Below are positions 58,801 to 64,000 of a stretch of DNA of 64,000 bases, in pieces. Position numbers and translations under genes: made by a program. This DNA is from Glandiceps talaboti (taxonomy: Eukaryota; Hemichordata; Enteropneusta; Spengelidae). The stretch's first letter is position 1. The number at the start of each line of letters is the position of its first letter. The stretch covers positions 334,001 to 398,000 of the forward strand of contig NC_135566.1 in NCBI RefSeq assembly GCF_964340395.1, read 5' to 3'. The notes under the pieces are model-generated. The model was not told the DNA's origin, made no database searches, and was given only the letters and a program-made list of their open reading frames with translations.

Positions 58801-59225
58801 CATAGCACAATTTGTAGAAGCTCATGATAGGCTAGCAGAAATGTCCGAGCTTGCTAAAGAGAACCTTAGTACTGCACAGAACAGGCAGAAAGTATGGTAT
58901 GACCGTACCGAACTGCGCGAGAGCGAGAGTTCAAGATTGGAGAAAAGGTGTTGATATTACTACCCTCTTCTACTAGCAAACTACAGGCACAGTGGCAGGG
59001 GACATATAATATAACAAAGAAAGTTTCTCCTGTTGACTACGAAATTGAGATGGGAAGAAAGGGTAAAACTAAGAAGGTGTATCATGTTGATATGTTGTGC
59101 AAATGGTTTGACAGAGATGGTACTGCCTTCCTGGCAAGAAAGACTGAAGAAGACTGTGATGAGACTGAACCAGTTGAGGGTAAAAAAACAGTTAGGGTCT
59201 GCAGTGAAAAACCTACGGTATAGAC
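55810..59225 (+). mobile_element. Ty3/gypsy-type LTR retroelement fossil
   Basis: Recognisable parts, left to right: an LTR-like flank with a cataataaag-type signal region (about 55810-56039, tentative); a primer-site-like stretch (tttggtggcagctataaggg, 56040); a protease-like region around 56930-57300 (LFDLGSQVLL); the integrase zinc-binding region (about 57760-58070, LSHDIPLAGHLGVEKTRR); the integrase core (about 58270-58760, SDQGTNF and HHPMANGLVENFNG); and the integrase tail (about 58980-59120). A unit of the 36-kb tandem repeat lies inside it (56757-56890). It is a fossil: broken, with at least several breaks, and of moderate to old age. Confidence 0.85.
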
Positions 59226-60255
59226 AGTTTGAGCTCATGCACAGTTTCTGTTTGTGGCCAGTATATAATTTTACCACTAGAGGGCAGTATTCATCTCGAG
59301 TACATCATATCCTGCACTGGCATCATGCCAGTAGTATGATGACATCGACTACAAGTGATATGTTATGACGTAATTTATTGGAAAGACAGACTCTCTAAAG
59401 CTACACTAGCTGCAATTGGAGTACTATTTGTTTGACTAGATATTCACAGAAGATTGTTACAATATCAATAATAAGACATTGTACATTTTAGGGTCCTGAC
59501 CTAAAATCAAATTCATTTTATTTTTTCTACCGTAATATGTGTAGATCAGAGTTAAACCTATATGTTTGGGCTTAGGTTGTTAATTACTGCTCAGTATGTA
59601 TGGTATTACAAGTAAGTCATTACATCTAACACAGTAGTTTCAAACAAAACAACAACAAATTCATGTTACATCTAGTGCAGATTCCAAATTGGTTTCTTTA
59701 GGGCTTGCCAAATAATGGACACAAACATTTTCAATTTACAAAATCTCCCAACAGTCGAGTTTGTTTATTGACTATAGAGAAATACTTCTTGATATGGTTT
59801 GTGGAGACAACCATGTTACAACTCTATTTTCCAAAATACTTCGATTCACAAAAGCAAGTCCAAAATATCTGACTTTTTCCACTCAAACTGACAAGTACTT
59901 CACATGACGTGAAACAAAAAATTCTCATACTTCTTTAGTAAGTACTGATTTTTTTTAATTCGATATATGCCTTCCTTTGTAATTACACCTTATATATAGG
60001 GTATCAGGCTTTAAAGGGCCAAATGTGGTTACATTCTTCCCAATGTGCTGTTGTATTTAGGAGAGAACCACAACCCTAACAACTAAAAATCTCGAATCAC
60101 AATAAATAGTGATATTTAGTTCCTGGGCTCATATGCTGCAAGATACGTTGAGTTGTGGTGTCATGCTAATGGTCCCTGGTAACGGTCACGAAATATTGCT
60201 CTCAGGCCCGCGAAAAATTTATGTCATTTCGATTCGTTCGTATGTCTCTGTTTCG
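59226..60255. other. No gene recognised
   Basis: The stretch after the gypsy fossil has no coding exon or structured repeat that I can support. Confidence 0.5.
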
Positions 60256-60305
60256 GGGTTAACCGATGTGTGAGGGCGCCCCGTCATGACGTACCTTACA
60301 GACTA
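60256..60305. mobile_element. Half-copy of palindromic MITE family A
   Basis: gatgtgtgagggcgccccgt followed by gacgtaccttacagacta matches the right arm of the 1926 and 54404 copies. The left arm is not clear. Confidence 0.6.
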
Positions 60306-60679
60306 CTATGCCCTGGAGTTGCTGCCAGACCCTCGGGCTATTCTGCACACTGTGATGGCTACCGAAAGTCGCTAGTGAGGGTGACATCACCCTCGATCAA
60401 ATGGCCCAATGTATCAACCAACGAACATACAGTGGCTGAACTTGGGGCTATCAACGTCTCGGTTGCAAGTATTTCAACTCTTATTTCACATATTTTCCCA
60501 AATAAAAATTGTGCAAGCAGAGACACCCCAACTTCCATCAAAAGGCTGTGAAGAGGAATCTTTCCCTGTAGTCTCAACGGTATTATTTCAGGTTTGATCG
60601 AGTCCGTCGGGTGTCTTCGGATCTGACGCTCAATATGACACTATCTGAATCTGAATCTGATGCCAACTTAATACTCGTC

Positions 60680-61912
60680 CCAAATACTGCGTTTTTGCAA
60701 ACAAGTATCATAGTACAAGGTAGTTCGCAGAGGCAGAAGATGCAGTCTGTTTTGGTATGTGGACGAATTTTTGCTCGTGCTGTGGTCGGCTATTTGCCGT
60801 ATGATGCCACCGGCCTTTTGCAGCATGGTCCTCATGAACGAAATAGGAATCGGCGATTGATGCACCTAGTGACCGCTTCATGTGGATTTGCCAAGGACCC
60901 AAGCAATTCTGTCTTCGAAAAGGGAATATTTGGAGCTGATGCTTGGTTTTTTTCCAGGTATAAGTACGTCGATGTCTTAGGTGAGTGAGTACTACCAGTG
61001 CGGTATCCTTGAAATTTTGAAAGTTGTCGGTCAGTTTTATTGATCGAGATACCACAATGACACTTGTCAATTTCATAACAACTGGCGATATATGACACTG
61101 ACAGTGTAAATTTTAAACATTTCTCACAAGATGGGATAATATTTATAGGTTCTTTTCCTGTAACCTGAGTGACAAGGGATGACATTTATGGTACCAAAAT
61201 TTGTCATAATTTAATCATATGTGTTCAACTTCACCTGACTTTCGTGCCACACGAACTGGTACGCGGGTCAGCCGATATTATTGAAGTTTACCTTGTCGAT
61301 GTCCACCGATTTTTAGCACCGATCGGTGAGAGTGATACGTTCATGTCGCATTGAATACTTTATTGTCTTACTTTATAATATGGAGAATCAATTTTTTTAT
61401 GAACTCCACGTCTGGACTATATTATTTTACTTACTAGCGTGTCAGGTCGAACTGACCGTCACTCTTTTGTGTGAGTTTAATGATCCAGAGAGGATTTTCT
61501 TTTTATACATCGTTTTACAGATAACCTTATAAGTTGATTTAATTGAATTCTAAATGAGGAATTTTTCAGTAGAATGATTTACTTTGTATGTAAACATAAG
61601 TGCTATCAAGAGACATTTAAATATTATAAATTAATTTTAAAAATTGCCAAACATTTCTATGGAACTGAAGAACAGTAACATTTTGCAAAATTGCCACTAT
61701 GATGGTATGAGGTGAATATTTAACTGAGCAGACAGATCAATCTGATAGAACATGGAACTATAACCCCTGATAGAACTCTTTTCTGGTTTATTATTATTCA
61801 AACAATGCGACCTCTAAACTGCAAATTGTACCACGTGTAGGATCTATGATTGAACCATGTAATGTAGTTTTACTTCATTCATCGATGTTTCCACTGTTAC
61901 TACACAAACTTA
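60680..61912 (+). repeat. Second copy of PPTC7 exon 1 region (block 1)
   Basis: Colinear with 28744-30057. The identity starts inside the presumed 5' UTR (cccaaatactgcgtttttgc), so the CRE/NRF1 region is not included. It runs through exon 1 and about 930 bp of intron 1. The two hairpin insertions of the first copy are absent here. Confidence 0.93.
60740..60980 (+). CDS. Second copy of PPTC7 exon 1
   Basis: It is the same length, phase and donor as exon 1 at 28813. I count 10 base differences in 241; eight change the protein: L6V, D30G, Q32H, S51A, L54P, K60E, D66A, C68W. The last two turn the family motif GDDACF into GADAWF. The remaining exons would lie beyond the window. It may be a young paralogue under weak constraint, a dead partial copy, or an alternative haplotype. 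Confidence 0.75.
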
Positions 61913-62102
61913 AAGGTGATTCAAAATACTCACATTCACTATTGGTATTTTGCTAGACGACATGTTTGTGAAATGTATACTGGTTTTAAAACTTTAAAAA
62001 AGCGTCTGCAAACACCTTAAAATGACCTTTTTTTCAGTCAGTTCCCTAAGGATTTACTTCGAGAGTTTTCGGGTCCCACTCCCACATCAGATTTTAATCA
62101 GA
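61913..62102. other. 190-bp junction segment between duplicated blocks
   Basis: This replaces the 7.6 kb (30058-37695) found in the first copy. Its right end, acatcagattttaatcagat, resembles the terminal repeat of the 116-bp MITE at 39103-39218. Confidence 0.6.
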
Positions 62103-63405
62103 TTGTGTAAATATCATGCCATTACATGTACATTGTAGCCATGGTACATGTACTACAGAACAAATAACAGAGGTTGAATTTGTGCATTTTTAGACTTAAT
62201 GAGAGGTGCCAACTGTTTTAATCACCTACATCAATCCATTCATTACTGAAAATAACAAGGACAGACATGTATAGAACTGATTAGATAGCACTTACATACA
62301 TTGCACTGGTATGTACATTTTGAATCAGAACATTTCCTCACCAATGACACTTACAGTTTGGGTACCAATTCTATGTTTTCCAGTAAAAATACTGAATCAT
62401 GCTCAAAAGATATTTGTGGGCAATATCTGGATATGACAATTGAACATTATGAACCAGACGACCAATCTGTATAGATGATGATGATACCTGGATATTGCAA
62501 GTGATGGTAGAAACCTTACTTTATCACATCCTTCAGGCTTTTGAACGAACGTTCATAACAAATAACATGAAAATCTGATAAATTTGTTATCACAAAAGAA
62601 TTTGTGGAAATATTTGTTCAGAATCACAGGGAACACAGATGTTATCATAATACATGTATACACTAGTCTACATGTATATTTACATGTAGGTAGTATACTA
62701 TGTACATTCAAGTAGTCAGGAAGTTGTGTGTCTATTCCAAGAAACCATGACAGCATACAGTTCTACCAAGCAAAGCTTATTTTCCACTTCTTTTACAATA
62801 TAATTGGAATAGAACAACCCATTACTAGAATGTAGGAATGGTCCAACTGTTCTAAATGTTTTAATTGTCTGAATTACCACAAGTGTACTTAAGGGTTGGT
62901 TGGTTGGTTGGTTGGTTGGTTGGTTATTTATACTACTATTTACTAGCTCAAGGTGTAGCTACTGGGCAGTTGAGTAGAATACTTTATAGTATCAACAAGA
63001 AACATGTCATGCATTCCATTTACAGGTAAATTAGCCATGCTATAAATAAAGATCATAAAAACCCATATGCTTCAGGGAAAATTCTGTCAAGTATAGCATT
63101 AGCTGAAAGGTTGCTATGATTTACATGTAAAAAAAGGCTAATAAAATAGAAAATAGTGTGTAGATTTGAATGATACATGCAGTAGTTGTACTTTGGATAG
63201 GAACCATACTGTTTGATTAATTTACATTTACTCTCAAAAAGGGGGAAACAGTGTACTGACTTACAATTTACATGACCAATTAGTACATGTACATATAGAC
63301 AAGATCACATACATGCATAAAGCCATATAACATTTATTTTAAGCATGTGGGTAGACATGTTTGTTTGTTTCTGTGTGCAATTTACATGATGTACATCTAT
63401 ATTTT
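62103..63405 (+). repeat. Second copy of PPTC7 intron 1 segment (block 2)
   Basis: Colinear with 37696 to about 38990, with scattered substitutions and small indels. The (GGTT)n run is longer here. Similarity ends near tatattttgaaga. Confidence 0.93.
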
Positions 63406-63558
63406 GAAGATTACAAAACATTTACAAGGTCAGGCGAAATGTTATTCACAGGCATGTTTTGGTCATGCAACAAGAACCATTATAATACCATTTACAAGGT
63501 AATTTTATATTTACATGGAAAAATACAAACCCCAGCCATTGTGCTAGGACTAATAAGA

Positions 63559-63597
63559 GACCAGTTATTTAACCACTCAGCAACTGACAACCCTCAA
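63559..63597 (-). mobile_element. SINE head fragment
   Basis: gaccagttatttaaccactc, then agcaactgacaaccctc, matches the tRNA-like head of the SINE at 27455-27750. It runs directly into the minisatellite. Confidence 0.7.
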
Positions 63598-63865
63598 TCC
63601 CTAATCGTTACCCAGCCAGTGACAACCCTCAACCCCTAATTGTTACTCTGCCACTGACAACCCTCAAGCCCAAATCGTTGCCCTGCCACTGACAACCCTC
63701 AACCCCTAATCGTTGCCCTGCCACTGACAACCCTCAACCCCTAATTGTTACCCTGCCACTGACAACCGTTACCCTCAAGCCTTAATTGTTACCCTGCCAC
63801 TGACAACCCTCAAGACCTAATCGTTGCCCTGCCACTGACAACCCTCAACCCCTAATCGTTGCCCT
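63580..63865. repeat. 35-bp minisatellite, 8 copies, seeded by a SINE head
   Basis: Unit gccactgacaaccctcaacc, then cctaatcgttaccct. Its first 20 bp are the outermost part of the SINE head, which occurs once, without expansion, at the 27-kb copy. Confidence 0.93.
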
Positions 63866-64000
63866 ATATGAGTATAAATGAATAGAAAGATTTTTTTCAA
63901 CAAGTTCCTTCCTCAGAAAGTAAATTACATGTATACTTTCATGAGTGTAAATTATACTGAATATATATTCTGTAGTGCTTGTGTGATCGATATTTTTTTC

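Overview
This window looks like nuclear DNA of a non-vertebrate metazoan, most likely a marine invertebrate deuterostome (lancelet- or hemichordate-like). The organism call is inference. It rests on small exons in long introns, dense micro- and minisatellites, palindromic MITEs, tRNA-derived SINEs, an L2/CR1-like LINE, a Ty3/gypsy fossil, and gene families typical of such animals. All three clear genes lie on the + strand. Exons were called by hand from splice sites, phase continuity and family motifs.

Region 1 (2673-19201) is a secreted astacin metalloprotease gene. Nineteen exons join in frame to give 943 residues: signal peptide, propeptide with aspartate switch, catalytic domain, five CUB domains and a C-terminal 8-cysteine hevein-like module. 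Four of the linkers are encoded by phase 1-1 microexons of 21 or 27 nt, rich in Gly and Asp or Asn. A poly(A) signal follows at 19328. The introns hold many satellites.

Region 2 (19388-24500) is repeats: a palindromic MITE, a 362-bp long-TIR MITE, a 5'-truncated LINE with an unbroken 744-codon ORF (20145-22379), and tandem repeats.

Region 3 (24659-about 28218) is a small secreted-protein gene. Its mature part matches only the C-terminal cysteine-rich (V) domain of PCSK9, and no subtilisin domain is seen. Its 3' end is uncertain.

Region 4 (28640-48388) is the PPTC7 gene (mitochondrial PP2C-type phosphatase): six exons, 309 residues, with CRE and NRF1-like sites just upstream. Intron 1 is 10.7 kb and carries tiny hairpin insertions, a tandem repeat and a weak minus-strand gene candidate. 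A gene-poor stretch with long-TIR elements follows (48.4-55.8 kb).

Region 5 (about 55.8-59.2 kb) is a broken Ty3/gypsy-type element.

Region 6 (60680-63405) is a second copy of PPTC7 exon 1 plus part of intron 1, without the upstream promoter sites and with a 7.6-kb difference in the intron. It is either a partial tandem duplication or an uncollapsed haplotype. The window ends in a minisatellite that seems to have grown out of a SINE head.

The genes do not form a pathway. Two encode secreted proteins and one encodes a mitochondrial phosphatase.
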